Positions 34,860 through 47,488 of a stretch of DNA of 64,000 nt are shown in pieces (the stretch's first letter is position 1; every line of letters starts with the position of its first letter). The position numbers and the translations under genes were made by a program. The stretch covers positions 85,489,132-85,553,131 of the forward strand of contig CM057829.1 in NCBI GenBank assembly GCA_030068075.1, written 5' to 3'. A model generated the notes under the pieces. It was not told where the DNA came from. It ran no database searches and saw only the letters and a program-made list of their open reading frames with translations. Origin of the DNA: Paguma larvata. Taxonomy: Eukaryota; Chordata; Mammalia; Carnivora; Viverridae.

Positions 34860-36107
34860 TAGACACAGACCTTTTGCCCTAAAAAAAATTAACTCAAGAT
34901 GGATCGCAAAAAACTATAAAACTTCTAGAAGAGGAGGAAATATAGATGACCTTGCATATGGTGATGACTTTTTAGATACAACATCAAGAGCACAATCTAT
35001 GAAAGAAAGAATTGATAAGCAGGACTTCATTAAAATTAAATTTTCCTGATGTAAAAAACACTATGAAGAGAAGGAAAAGACAAGCCACAGGCTCGGAGTA
35101 TATATTTGCACAAGACATACCTAATCAAGAACTGCTATCCAAAATATACAGACTCTTAAAATTCAACAATAAGAAAATAAGTAACCCAACTTAAAAAATG
35201 GGCCAAAGACATTAACAGAACAGACCTCACCAAAGAAGATATGTACAGATTGTAAATAAGAACAGGAAAAGATGCTCCCATGTCATATATCATCAGGATG
35301 AAATGCAAATTAAACAACATTGAGACACCACTATATACCCTTTAGAATGGCCAAAACCCCTAACACTGCTATCAAGTACTGTCAAGGATATGGAGCAATA
35401 GAAACTCTCATTCAATTCTGGTGGAAATTTAAAATGGTACAGCCACTCTGAAAAATAGTTCGGTGGTTTCTTACAAAACTAAACATACTCCTACCACGAT
35501 TCAGAAATCTAAAAAAAAAAAAAAAAAAAAGAAATCTCACTTCTTGGTATTTATCCTAAGAAACCAAAAATCTATGTCCACACAAAAACTTGCATATGGA
35601 TGTTTATAGCAGCTTTATTCATAATTGCCAAAGCCTGGAAGCAACCAAATGTCCTTCAGTAGCTGAATAGATAAACTACTGTACATCCAGACAATGGAAT
35701 ATTATTCAGCACTAAAAAGAAGTGAGCTATCAAGATGTAATAAGACATGGAGAAAACTTAAATGCATATTCCTAAGTAAAAGAAGCCAATCATACATACT
35801 GTGCAATCCCAACTATAGGAGATTCTGGAAAAGGTGAAATTACTGAGGCAGTAAAAAGATCAGTGGTTGCCAATGGGGTATGGGGGAGGAAGGAATGAAC
35901 AGAACACAGAGGCTTTTTAGGGCAGTGAAAGTACTCGCTAAAATGGTGGATACATGTCATTATAAATTTGTCCAAACCAAGAATGTACGGCATGAAGACT
36001 GAACCAAAATGTAAACTATGGACTTTGGGTAATAATGCTGTGTCAGTGTAGGTTCATCAGTTACAACAAACGTACCACTCTGGTGGGGGTGTTGATGATG
36101 GAGGAGG

Positions 36108-36143
36108 ACACTGTGTGTGCGTGTGTGTGTGTGTGCGTGTGTG

Positions 36144-36175
<32 letters not shown>

Positions 36176-36176
36176 G
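36108..36176. repeat. (GT)n microsatellite
   Basis: About 34 GT units with a few GC interruptions, in the 3'UTR of the old L1. Confidence 0.95.
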
Positions 36177-36288
36177 ACATCGAGATAAGGCGCTCTCTGT
36201 ACCTTTCCATTTTGCTATAAATCTGAAACTGCTCCAAAATATAAGGTATATAAAATTAAATTAAAAAAATTTTAAGTATACTTCGATA

Positions 36289-36505
36289 GGGCTGCCTGGA
36301 TGGCTCAGTTGGTTAAGTGTCTGACTCTTGACTTCGACTTAGGTCATGATTTCACAGTCTTGAGATCTTGAATACATGAGATCTGTCGGGCTCCATTCTG
36401 GGCGTGGAGGCTGCTTAAGATTCTTTCTTTCCCTCTCCCTCTGTCCCTACCCTGCACATATGCACACTCTCTCTCCCTCTCTTCATAATAATAATGATAA
36501 TAATA
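36289..36505 (+). mobile_element. CAN-SINE, older long-middle variant
   Basis: Head gggctgcctggatggctcag, then an extended 'gagatcttgaatacatgagatctgtcgggctcc' middle unlike the felid-type copies. Tail is (AATA)n. TSD about taagtata (36273-36280 and near 36504-36511). Confidence 0.9.
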
Positions 36506-36589
36506 AGTATAAATCTTAGTCCCATCCCCATTACTGTTCACCTTGTCTCCTTACCCATTATAAGCAGACATTTTTATTAGTTTCTTGAT

Positions 36590-37395
36590 CACCTTTCCAA
36601 AATGTCTTCATTCAAATATAAATAAATACAGATATATATTCTTCTTCTCCCACTTTTGTTCGATAAAAGGTAGCTTAGTATAAAGGTACAATTCTGCTTC
36701 TTGCTTCTTCAGTTAGCAGTGCTGTTTCCTGGAAATCTTCTCTCCAGGAGAGAATGGATGTCCTCATTCTTCTCACAACTGCGTAGTACTCCACTGTTTG
36801 GTGACCGGGTCCCCATTGGTGGACACTTGCGCCGTTTTCTGGTCTTTTGCTATTGAAGACCATACCATAATAAGTTGTACATACGCCATTTTATAACTGT
36901 ACATATGTGACTGTAGTATAGAGTCCAAAAAGTGAGATTTCTGGGACAAAGGGCAAAATGCACGCACAATTTTAGTAGCTAGTGCTAGATAATATTCCAC
37001 AGGCATCATGGCACATTGCTACATTTGCCACCAACAGTAGTGCATGACTTACTGATAGTGTGTGGTCGAACTTTTAGATTTCTGCCAGTCTGATAGATGA
37101 GAAATGATATCTCAGTGTATTTGATCTTTATTTCTCATACTGTGAGTGGGGTTGAGCATCTTTTCACACGCTTATGGGCATTTCCCTTCCTTTTCTGTTA
37201 TCCATCTTTCCTTGCCTTATAACCATTTTCTGTGGGGTTCCTGGTCCTCGCAACTTTAGGAGTTCTTTATATATTAGAGAAATGACACCTATGTCTGTGA
37301 TACGAGTGGCATATTTTTTCCTAGTCTGTCAATTGTCTTTTGACTTTGTCTAATAGAGTCTTTTTTGCATTCAGAAATTTTGATTATGTTGTCCT
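36590..37395 (-). mobile_element. Old L1 fragment, inverted
   Basis: Reverse complement of L1 ORF2 3' end/3'UTR: gcgtagtactccactg, ccattggtggacacttg, gataggttg-like 'gatagatgagaaatgatatctcagtg', ggttgagcatcttttcacacgc and aggagttctttatatattag. Confidence 0.75.
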
Positions 37396-37399
37396 TTTT

Positions 37400-37535
37400 T
37401 TTTAAACTTCACACAACCCTACATGATAGGGTTATCTTCATTTTAGAGAAGAGGACACTGAGTTATAGGAATATTGAATAAATTGTCCAGGAGCACACAA
37501 ATCCAACCACAAATCTATCTGACTTTGAAGATGGT
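37400..37535 (+). mobile_element. MIR SINE remnant
   Basis: ttcacacaaccctacatgatagggttatcttcattttagagaagaggacactgag in outline matches the MIR core, followed by ggagcacacaaatcc. Confidence 0.7.
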
Positions 37536-37579
37536 GTAATATACATTATACCACAATACTCTTGCCATAAAAACAAAAA

Positions 37580-37715
37580 TAAGAAAAGCAATCATATCTA
37601 ACGCTTTACATGAACTATATTTATCCTCACAACTTATGAAGTTGAGATCATTATTATCATACTCATTTACAAATAAGAATTTGAGACTTCAAAAGGTTAA
37701 ATAAATTTCCCCGGG
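37580..37715 (+). mobile_element. MIR SINE remnant (second)
   Basis: cgctttacatgaactat, atcctcacaacttatgaagttg, tactcatttacaaataag and ttaaataaatttcccc follow MIR order. Confidence 0.7.
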
Positions 37716-40700
37716 AAACACTGTTTCATCAAGGATCATCAAGTCCCCACAATCCATGTCCAGAAGTGGGGTGCTCCATCTCCCACCTCTACATTCCTTG
37801 TCCTCAAGGAACTTACAGAGCCCAGGAGCAGAGAAAGAAAAGCAACCAGCTGCAGTAATAGAAGTTAGAGCTGCATACGGGTATGCAGTGTTGGTATCTC
37901 TCCATTTATTTGGAATCTTAAGGCTGTGTCTCATGTGTTTTTGGACATGGTGATAGATAAAACTATCAGGCCAGTGTGCAAGCAGCTGGGCAGTATCGCC
38001 AGATGCTGTCACTAAGCCCAGCAATAGCAACAGTCATGTCTCAAAGTACACATTTAATGAAACGCTAATGCCACAGTCCAGCTACTTGTCTGGGAACGTT
38101 CCCTCAAATTCACAACGTTCAGAAGCTCTGTGGGGAGAAATACTCCTTTTGGAGGACTTCCTGAAAGGTCAGCACTCTATCAATTCCCCTAATGCTGCTC
38201 AGTGAGATCTAGCTCCAGAAAAAAGCAGACTGACAGAGAGGAAAGAACCGTCCTGCTTAGAGTTCTCCCTCCTGGGCAACTGCTCTTACTGAAATTTGAT
38301 CTTAAGTGATGCTCTCCACCTATAGTGAGAGGGCTTTAGAAATTCTAGACAACTGTGCTTTCTGTTAAGGTGATGTTGAAGATGTCATTCATTCAAGGAT
38401 GTCATTCTTCAGGGACTTACCTTTAAAGGAACAGTGAAAGTGGTTTACAGTCTCAGTGCCAGGAATAGTTCTATTCCCACTGAGACTGACTTTTGCTTCC
38501 CTTGTGACCCTGCCACTCCTATAAAAGATCACATTTTCCTCTTTAAATTGGTCCTAAAGAAGCTGTGATTGGAATGTGTTGCAAATCCATGTGATTCTTG
38601 TGCCTACTTTTACTCCCAACTCTTTTTTACAGCCTAGTCCAACTTTCCCTTGTCCTTCCATATATTGAGTTATCACATTGAATTGTGTGCATTGTGTGTA
38701 TTGTCACCGTAATTCATTTTAAATAAGACAAGGTGTAAATATATATTTGAATGAAGTATTTTATCCTCATTTTTATTCTTTTAAACATTGCAAAAATAAT
38801 TGGAACTCTACTGAATCTAAATTACGACTTTATATAAGTAAAGAAAGATTACTTCATCTGTACCAGAATTTCACTAAATTCTTCTCATTTGTGATAATGT
38901 TTACCTCCGGTAAAAGAAGGGTCAAGGCACATCAGAATTCTTTTCAGCTTTGGTAATTGCCTGGCATGCTAATTGCTACCTGGTTGAATCAAGCTTACAT
39001 TATTAATGAGTTTTCTGCTAATCACTGCTTTGAAGCTAAGAGACATGGCACCCTGAAATTAAAATAGAAATTAGTGCTCAAAATGTAATCTTCCTAGAAA
39101 TATATAGGCCCCTGTATGCTACAATAAAATCACCCAAAGAGCAAACTAAAACTACCTAGAACATCACGTTAAAATATTACTTGGTAAAAAACAATTAATT
39201 AATTAAATAGTACTTGCTACAGAACAGAAAACATATGATTATATCAGAAAGAATCCAAATGTGCCCTAGAATGCGTACTTAGTATTCCATTTCCATTAAC
39301 TTCCAGTGAATTACGAATATAGGACTTTTAGTACAATTGAGAGAATTTCCCTCTGTTCTCAAAACTTCTCTCTATACCACTCTACCCATGGAAGGCTACC
39401 AGCATATTCCACTCAGGAAAAGGTGTATTTCGCAAAATCAAACCTTATTCATTGTGATGAAAAGCCAAAACTAAGAAAACCCAAATGTGTTTGTATCTAT
39501 CCTAAGAATAAAAGTTAAAGATTTTCTTTGCCTTACTTTGTCTATTTATTTGGTTTTGTTTCTTTTTTGTTTTCAATGAGTTCGTGAACAACTCAAGGTT
39601 TACTCTCTCTAAGCCTTGGATCATTTTATACGTAGACAAGCTGAGTCTGGTTATCTTAGGAAAAATCATGCTGTAGACTTTTGCAATATTTCTAACCTCA
39701 AAAAATTACCAGTGTTCCTGGAGTCCAAAATGACTATACCCGGAGGAGCTAATTTTCATCTGTGCTTTGAACTTACACAAAAACCACAGCTGCCTTTATC
39801 TATCTGGCTTGTAGGTTAATTTACCACAGGGTGCTCTGTTTGGTTCTCTCCAGTGTTATTTAGCTGATAAAAACTTGGAAATATTGTGACTATCGGTGTC
39901 TTGCCCTTATTACACTGTCCGATTTGGTTCATATCATCTTCCCTCTCCCTCCCTCTCTCTCTTTCTCTGTCTCTCTGAAATTAGGTTTTGCTGTTGCCAA
40001 GAATAAATTGTTCCCTAGGGAAACCAGTAAAAGTCTCGACTGTGTGTCACCCTGAGGACAAACGTGCCAGGTAATTTTCGTTTTCCCTTAATTTTTAAAA
40101 TCACTGTTTCCTACTCTTTCATATCTTTGAAGGGAGGTAGGGAGAACTGACCATTATAAAATCATTTATTATTCACATTTTGACTATAGCATATCTTTTA
40201 GCAAGGAATTAAACTATCCTCCATCAGTAAGAATTAATATTTAATAGAGTCATTGAAAATAAAGTATATACCCCTGTTGATGATAAATAAACAAACCCAA
40301 GGGATAAATCTTCATTTCAAAGGAAGAGCACAAGTTTTTACTTACTGGTTTCGAGTTAAAATTTTAGATCTTTCTGGATTTCACCCAATTTCTGGATCCC
40401 TTATGAAATCATTACTTTATTGCTTGCTGCTCTAACATCTCCCTGGTGCTGCTCCCCTAGGTAACGTTTCTTGGAAAGGACACAGGGAAAACATTTCCAG
40501 TTATTATAATAAGCAGAAGAAAGGACGGTCTGCTTTTTTTAAGAAAAATAAACTTAAATTTCAAAATGGTAGATGCCATAACACTAGCAAAGTTAACATC
40601 GGCTTCGCATTGCCTAAGCTACTCCATCAACCACTGTTTTCTCCTAATGCTCCAAATTTGGAGACATGATGAGGTTGAGTAGTTAATGTGGAAACAGTCA

Positions 40701-41190
40701 AAGGTTCAGACATATAATTAAAGAAAAGGATTCAAATAAAACTCTATGAGAAACATTTAAGCAAAGCAAAGATGTAACCAGACATAGTTATGGTGAATTA
40801 TATCTATGTAGACTGACCTGTAAAAACAGCTAAGATCTTTCAATTTTAAAAAAAGGTACTGAATAATAATGCATCTGGTATGCCCTCATTTTTGTAAAAT
40901 TAATGAACAAGCAAACAAAACTTAAACACAATAGAAGTTTATAAGTTTCTATAAGCATAGAGGAAAATACAAAAGTACACATAGCCAATGGTTAACACTG
41001 GTTATCTCAGAAGGTATAATAAGAAGAAAGTAGAGATTAAAGTTTTCTTTCATATATCTATATTGCTATGACTATCAAAAATCAACACTTGTTATCATAT
41101 AATTAAACAAAATGAAAAATTAAGAATAAAAGATAAAATATACAAAGGAAGATACATGTATCATATATATGAAAGAACTTCCTATTCAAG
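37716..41190. other. 3.5 kb without young repeats
   Basis: I recognise no gene and no SINE or L1. A CT-rich tract lies at 39938-39977. Part may be diverged old repeat. Confidence 0.45.
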
Positions 41191-41194
41191 TCAA

Positions 41195-41905
41195 AAAGTA
41201 CTTGTTGAGTGCTAGGGACCAGGCATACTGCTTACATATGATGGATTGGGCTACCAGTAATAGAAAACTCAACTCAAACTGGCTTAAATAAGAACAGTTA
41301 TTGGCACACATAACCAGAGGTCCAGCAGTGCTGTGGGTTTTAGGAGTCACATATCCGTGGACTCCAGCTCCATTTCATTAAGATTCTCTTGGCACTCTCT
41401 TCCTCTGTGTATTGACTTCACCCTCAGTTTGACAGGAAGGATCAGACTTATTTCCAAGTATGACATAACCAGAAGAAGAGAGAATTGCTTCCCTAGGAGA
41501 TGAAGTCAATCCCCCTGTCAAATTTTTCCTTGTGCCTCATTGGTTCAAATGCATCACATTCCCAATCTTGAAAAATTCATTGGCAAAGAAGATAGATATT
41601 AGATCAGTCAGGACTAGTCTTGGAGTGGGGCATGAAGACGGTCTACTGAAGAACATGGGCTGGGTTGGGGAGAGGACAGGAGTAGACACTGAAACAGGGT
41701 TCCATTAGCAAAGAGAACAAAGAAGTGATGACTGTGGTCAGAAATGAACACTGGTGACACAGTCCTTACCCAGTGAGTGTAGTTTACACTGTTGCAAGAG
41801 GCAAGAATAAACAAGCAATTATGACTGTATGGAGCATTATGAAGTATACAGTGCTATACTTTGGGAACAGATAGCAAAGGATTTATCACTGATAACAAGA
41901 AGATA
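41195..41905 (-). mobile_element. L2 fragment, inverted, split by an unassigned old repeat
   Basis: The left end (tacttgttgagtgctagggaccaggcatactg) and right end (cagtccttacccagtgagtgtag, caagaataaacaagcaatta, ggagcattatgaag) both fit the inverted L2 3' end. The middle (about 41238-41745, caaactggcttaaataagaacagttattgg) resembles a common mammalian repeat that I cannot name. Confidence 0.5.
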
Positions 41906-43359
41906 GCTCAGACATTATTCTAATGTGATTGCTCAATAAAAATTATTTTTTAATATTAATGGTCAGAATGTAAAAAACGTGAGACTTCAATATAGATATT
42001 TGTTATATATAACACCGCTAAAGGTTTCTTCCTTGCAAATACAGGAATTCTGGTACATTTTACTTCACATTATTCCCATCCCAAAAGAAACATGTAAGCT
42101 GGATTTTTTACTGCATTATTGAATATACTCCTAATAGTAAGAGAACTTCTGTTTTGCTACATTTCAATGAAAACTTAATTATCCACTTCTAATTTAACAT
42201 ATATGAAGATTAGAAGAATTTTGCACAGATTAGCTTCTGGCTCTAAACATTTTCAAACATCACTTCTCCTCCACTAGCCTCGTACTCTGGTGCCAAGCAC
42301 CAAAAGATGCATTCATACAGCACCTTCGTGTCACAGTGTGGCGTGAGTCAGCACAGTGGGGAGTGGGAGTATTCCTGGAAGCCATTCCTAAGCTAGATTT
42401 GGTAGCGATAGCTGTATATGCACCCCACTAAACTTGAATTAAAGTGTGTCCCCAATTCAATTTAGATCCCAAAATACCTACAGAATTCCTCAAACACTAA
42501 AAGGAAATATGACAGAAGATAAGTCAAAGTAGAAAGAGAAAAAGTCTTGGAGTGAGTGAAAAACTATACATGCAAATATTACCATTAATATATCTTACAT
42601 CTGCATGTTGTACATATGACCATGGGAACACACTGTTAAGTTCCCACCCAAACCCTTGAAAGGGGCTCAGGCAAGTGAGCAGCCTTGAAGTTTATTTAAG
42701 CTTCAATGGCTTTATGATAAATTCAGCTCTGCCTGTGAGAGAAAAGCAGGTTGATTATGCACAGAAGACTGTGCAAAGATAGGCGAGAGAGGGCACAATG
42801 ATAGTCGAGGGCTTCCTATGAATGAGAGAAGCCTGGAACGCAGGTCATAGGAATAGGAAAAGAGCAAAAGTGGTTTCAACACAGATAAGCTTGCATATGT
42901 AGAAACAAGGCTGAGAGAGGTCAGGAGGTAAAAGGCAAGGTTGTCTGCTGAAGATGAATTGGTATTTGTAGCTAAGGAATAATGGTGAGGCCTATGAAGA
43001 ATCATTTTGGAACCTATAAGAGAGATGACCAGGACAAGGGGAAAAGTTTTCTAAGTAGTGCTGAGGTCAAAATAAAACTGGAGAACATAAACTTGACACA
43101 ACACCAATCTTTAGGGTTGTAGGATAGTCTCCAGTAGCATTCAGCAACTCGGCTAAGAAACCAAATGTAACGGAAATTTGTTGGTTTTTGACCACCCAAG
43201 ATTCATAGACCTACTTTAGTCATTGTACTCCAATTTCTCTCTAAAGAATCACACACTCCTTTCCTCACTTTTAGCCCACATATTCTGGGTTCAAACCAGA
43301 TTGTTTGGTTTTCTGTTTTCTAAAAAACAGAATTTTGGGAGGGAATTTCTGAATTCCAA

Positions 43360-43360
<1 letters not shown>
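41906..43360. other. Unannotated stretch
   Basis: No recognised gene or repeat. Confidence 0.4.
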
Positions 43361-43362
<2 letters not shown>

Positions 43363-43400
<38 letters not shown>

Positions 43401-43545
43401 GGAAAGAAGGAAGGAAGGAAGGAAGGAAGGAAAGAAGGAAGGAAGGAAGGAAGGGAGGGAGGAGGGAGGGAGGGAGGGAGGGAGGGAGGGAGGGAGAAAG
43501 AAAGAGAGAGAGGGGAAGGAAAAGAAAAGAAAGAAACTGAAAGTG
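43363..43545. repeat. Polypurine tract: (GA)n-(GGAA)n-(GGGA)n
   Basis: About 180 bp, almost all purine on the plus strand: GA repeats (43366-43395), GGAA/GAAA units (43396-43454), GGGA units (43455-43496), then mixed GA. Frames crossing it give Lys/Arg/Glu/Gly or Pro/Ser/Leu repeats and are not genes. Confidence 0.97.
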
Positions 43546-44990
43546 GCATCATGAAGGTAATGGATAAAAAGATGGAATAGACAAAGGTGGGCGAGAAGTA
43601 GAACTAAGGAGTATTTCATCTTCTGTTTGTACCCTGGGACTGAGATCATGTGCCTCTTGCAGGTTCCCCAAAAGAAAACTTGACAGGAAAAAAGTTGAGA
43701 GTTCGGAGAGTGCTATTTATTGTGGTTTTCTGAAAGGTCCTACAAAGAAAAGATTCACTCTTAGGCTGAAATTGGCCCATTTGAAAGCAGAAAGGAATGA
43801 AAAGTATGGTTGTGCTCATGAAGACAATTTCTGCCTGTGGCCTGCAATCTGAGATGGCTAAAAATCCAATGAAAGGAAGCGAGGGGCTTGAAAAATGGAA
43901 TGTTTTCCTGCCAGTGAAGGTTCATGCCAGGAAAAGTGGGGGGCTGGGGTTGGGTGCTTTGTTCCAGGAGACCAAAATTGGGATATTGTCCCGCTTAAAT
44001 ATCTGCTGTTACACACTCAGGGAGTGACTGACAAAGAGAACAACTAACCTAATTGTAAAGATGCAAGGATGGAAGCTGGGAGCAAAAGGCAAATCACTGG
44101 TGACTCTTACCACAGCTATTGTTTAATTTTATCCCTAGACAGAGAGCAAAATGGAAGCTGTTCAGTTGAGAGTCAAATGCATGAGCCAATGTCTGAGACT
44201 AAGGCAAGGCCAGCTGCTAAGAGATTGAAATTCCCAAGCCCAGCTCCACAATTCAAAAACTGTGTTTTGATATGACATCTGACTTTGGGTTCTTAGCCCA
44301 TGGAATTCAAGGGATGAAAAGGGAGTGAGAGGCAAAGCTTCATACATTGCTAAGGAGGTTGCTGTGTTTGAGCTCTAAATCAACTCCCAGGACCCCAAAA
44401 CTTTACTAAGCCAAAATAGACTGTTCCAAGATAATGCTCTTAGATAGCTCATCCTCCCCATGCCCACCTGAGACATACCTATGGAAAGCAATGGACAAGA
44501 GAGAACCTCCTGGAGGGCAGAACAGGGATCAAACTATTTATTAAACATTCTGACTCAGTTGGCCTTGGGGGGGCTCAGTACTTTCAGTCAGCTAAATGGG
44601 CTTATTACTTACTCGCCCCCATACACACATACATTTGGAATATAGTATTTTAGAGGTAAAAGAATGTGAGATATAGGCAACTTTGGACACCGACCTCCAT
44701 CAATGATTGTCACTCATTCTACCTCCCCCTAAATTTCACAGTCTGGGGTACATGGTTCCATGAGTGCATAACGATATGAAGCACTAGCCTGTGTCAAGGG
44801 AAATCTGTCTGCTAACAGCATCATAAAGGAAGCTGGGCCTGCACATGGGATAACTCTACGAGGCCACCATCAAATAGTGAGAGAATCCCATCATCTCAGG
44901 TGGTTCCTCTCCTTGGAATACTCTGGACAGAAGCAAAGGGGTCACTGCTGACCCTACTGTGGCAGAAAACAGTGTTTTCACCAAAACTCA
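43546..44990. other. Unannotated stretch
   Basis: No recognised gene or repeat. Contains a 7-bp G-run at 44567-44573. Confidence 0.4.
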
Positions 44991-45380
44991 TTACTTTTTC
45001 ATCTGCGCACCCATTTTTTCAGTCTCTTTGCAGGGAGGTGTATTCATGTGGCTGAATTCTATCCAATGGAATGTGGGGGAGAAGTGATGAACACCACTTC
45101 CGGCCTTGACCCATAAAAATCTCTTCAGGCATGGTACCTCATTAATCCAGTCTGCTGGAGGTCGGCACAAAGGAATCCACATGCTGACGATGATACAGCT
45201 TCCATCATCCTGGTTTCCTGGGTGACTATTTGAAGCCAATCAGGAACATCTGAATTGGGTTGTTATATTTAAAAAAAAAAAAGAACTATTCTTGCACTAC
45301 ACCACTAATTCAAGGGGTTTGTTGTCACAAAAGCTAGCACTAATTTAATGAATATATAGATTGATGTTTGTGTCACATTT
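44991..45380. mobile_element. Unassigned old mammalian repeat (probable)
   Basis: tatccaatggaatgtgggggagaagtgatga, cacttccggccttgacccataaaaa and ctaattcaaggggtttgttgtcac recall a common interspersed repeat whose name I cannot give with confidence. Confidence 0.35.
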
Positions 45381-45840
45381 GTGAAGCCAGAGTAATATGC
45401 CCCGAGTTGTGATTGGACATGATTAACCAGGGTCATCTGAGGAATCATGGCTGGAGAATTCTAGTGGTAATATGAGAAGGAAAAAAACCTAACTACTAGA
45501 AAAGTATCCCCGAAAGTCAGGGTCAAGTGAGGAAGACATTCACAGGAGAGGAAATAACAGGAAGCAAGCCAAGAGGCCTGTGAGTGAGTTGGGATGCTGA
45601 GCACAGAGACAGTCAGAGCATATGGTGTAGCATGAGGACAGAGATGTGAGGGCAGCAAGGGTCTGTTTTCCTCAGGTGTCCTTAGAGGGAGGCCTAGAGG
45701 TATAAAGAACTATGCAAATCCAGACACTTTCAGCTCCATCTCTCACAACCAGCTCTGCGCCCCATTAGCTTGCTGAAGCCACAACCTGGTGGCCTTTTCC
45801 TATAAACCCCATTTCTCAAAGATTTAGTCATTTCTCACTT
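45381..45840. other. Unannotated stretch
   Basis: Nothing recognised. Confidence 0.4.
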
Positions 45841-45844
45841 TCTA

Positions 45845-46049
45845 AATATTTTTTATTTTATTTTATTTTGAGAGAGAGAAAAGGAGAGGAGAGAGAGGGG
45901 CAGAGAGAGAGAGGAAGAGGGAATCCCAAGCAGGCACCACACTGTCACCACAGAGCCCAACACAGGATTCAATCTCTGGAACTATGAGATCATGACCTGA
46001 GCTGAAATCAAGAGTCAGATGCTCAACCAACTGAGCCACCCAGGCACCT
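45845..46049 (-). mobile_element. CAN-SINE (SINEC), inverted
   Basis: (TTTTA)n start, long GAGAGA tract, head ending gagccacccaggcacctc. TSD unclear. Confidence 0.94.
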
Positions 46050-47085
46050 CAAACTTCTTTTATTTAATTTTGGTCTGTACCTGCCACACATTAATAATGT
46101 TTTCATGTTCCACTTCCGAGTCCTCAGCATATCCACCCTTCATATTTGAACTTTTCTGTAAGCTAGTATTTGTTGAGCATGTTACTATAGGTAACTGACC
46201 CCTCTCCAGAAGAGAAAGAATCTGCAGTTTTCAATCTAGTGAATCCTAGAACTCCACAACACCACTGTTTGTTAGCCCCTTCTGGGGTTAAATTGAAAGC
46301 ACTCAGGATACAAAAGGGGGCCAACAGCCATGAAGTCCCCTGCTTCTGAGACATCAGGACTTCATGACAAATGCCACAAGCCTGGAGGCATTCCATGAGC
46401 TCTTCACCAAGCTAACATTCCTAAGGAAGGAATCTAAGCATCTGGCTTTTTGTTAAAGGTCTCAGTAGGAACTTTGCCTAGTGGTCCCACTTTGCCAAAT
46501 GCCCCAAGTCAACCTCTTTCCAGAAAGAACCCCAACACAAAGAAATTACCATCATTTGGATTATTTAGATCTCATAGGTCTACTTTTGCCCTGGCCTCTA
46601 GGAGCTGTATGCCTGTCACGTGGGATTTCTCCCCTATATTTGTAAGTTCTCTAAGGATACAAGGACCAATAGTGCTTAATAAAGATCTCTGGTTCATTTC
46701 CTTATGCTTCTTCCTTGCAAATGAGTAACACATGACTTCAGGCCATAATGAGACTATTCATGTTTTATTTGTAGTGTCCACCTATGCAAATTATTAGCAC
46801 TGAGGAGTGCTTAGGGATGCTGAAACTAGAATAGGCCAAGGTGAAGGTATGATGAATAATGTAGACAGATCACCAAAGCTTAGGGCCAGGGACCATAGAG
46901 GAGTTGAAGACAAACGAGAGCAGGCCCCAAGGTAATAGGATGGATCATGAAGTCCAAATTAGGTTAAATGGGACAATCAGATTCTAAAGGAAAATCTTTT
47001 TTTTGAATGAGGCGAAAATAAGGTGAAGGACACAAGAAAGCATATGTAAGAGGTTGAATAGATGGTACTGCAACATGAAAAAACT
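46050..47085. other. Unannotated stretch
   Basis: No recognised gene or clear repeat. Confidence 0.4.
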
Positions 47086-47089
47086 TGAA

Positions 47090-47310
47090 TATCAGCGTCC
47101 ACACAGATGTGGGTTTGAATTCTTGTATCTCTATAGGTCCTGTGGCCTCTTAAAATTCAATTAAGCACTTGGAGCTTTGAATGTCTTATAGAATGATAAC
47201 ATCTATATCTTAGAGTTACTATAAGAATTAGAGATTATATATTTATACAGCTATAGTACTTGCATCATCTAGCAGACATCAGATAAATGATGGCTGTATT
47301 AATATGATTA
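47090..47310 (+). mobile_element. MIR SINE remnant
   Basis: Near full-length MIR order: gatgtgggtttgaattcttg, ggtcctgtggcctct, gaatgataacatctatatcttagagttactataagaatta, then acttgcatcatctagcagac. Confidence 0.75.
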
Positions 47311-47377
47311 TTTGGTTGTGAGCTTTCTGTGGCATTAAACAGCAATAACCGTCTCAGCCAAGAGCTGATGCCTGAAG

Positions 47378-47488
47378 TATTATTTATTTATTTATTTAAT
47401 TTTAAGTAGGCTCCATACCCAACGAGAGACTTGAACTCATGAGATAAAGGGTCACATGCTCTAGCAACTGAGGCAGTCAAATGCCCCA
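47378..47488 (-). mobile_element. Short, older CAN-SINE, inverted
   Basis: (ATTT)n then ttaagtaggctccatacccaacgagagacttgaactcatgag in outline, and ggtcacatgctctagcaactgaggc. Same compact class as 23790-23905, lacking the CT-rich block. Confidence 0.88.

Larger units (their letters stand above)
33470..36275 (+). mobile_element. Old L1, 3' half of ORF2 and 3'UTR
   Basis: It starts at aaatccaaagcctattcataa (reverse-transcriptase region), is interrupted at about 33545-33885, and resumes at aatatctacaaaatacctagagctaac. Landmarks: cattatttttagatatcc region near the RT active site (34081-34130), gatgtcagttcttcccaac at 34449, cacttcttggtatttatcc at 35538, and a 3'UTR with gtccaaaccaagaatgta. The end matches the L1 terminus ctgaaactgctccaaaatataa at 36221-36242. 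All frames are broken. Confidence 0.85.

Noticed and set aside
43223..43649. Frames of 93-109 codons on both strands with Lys/Arg/Glu or Pro/Ser repeats
   Set aside because: Produced by the polypurine repeat, which rarely makes stop codons.
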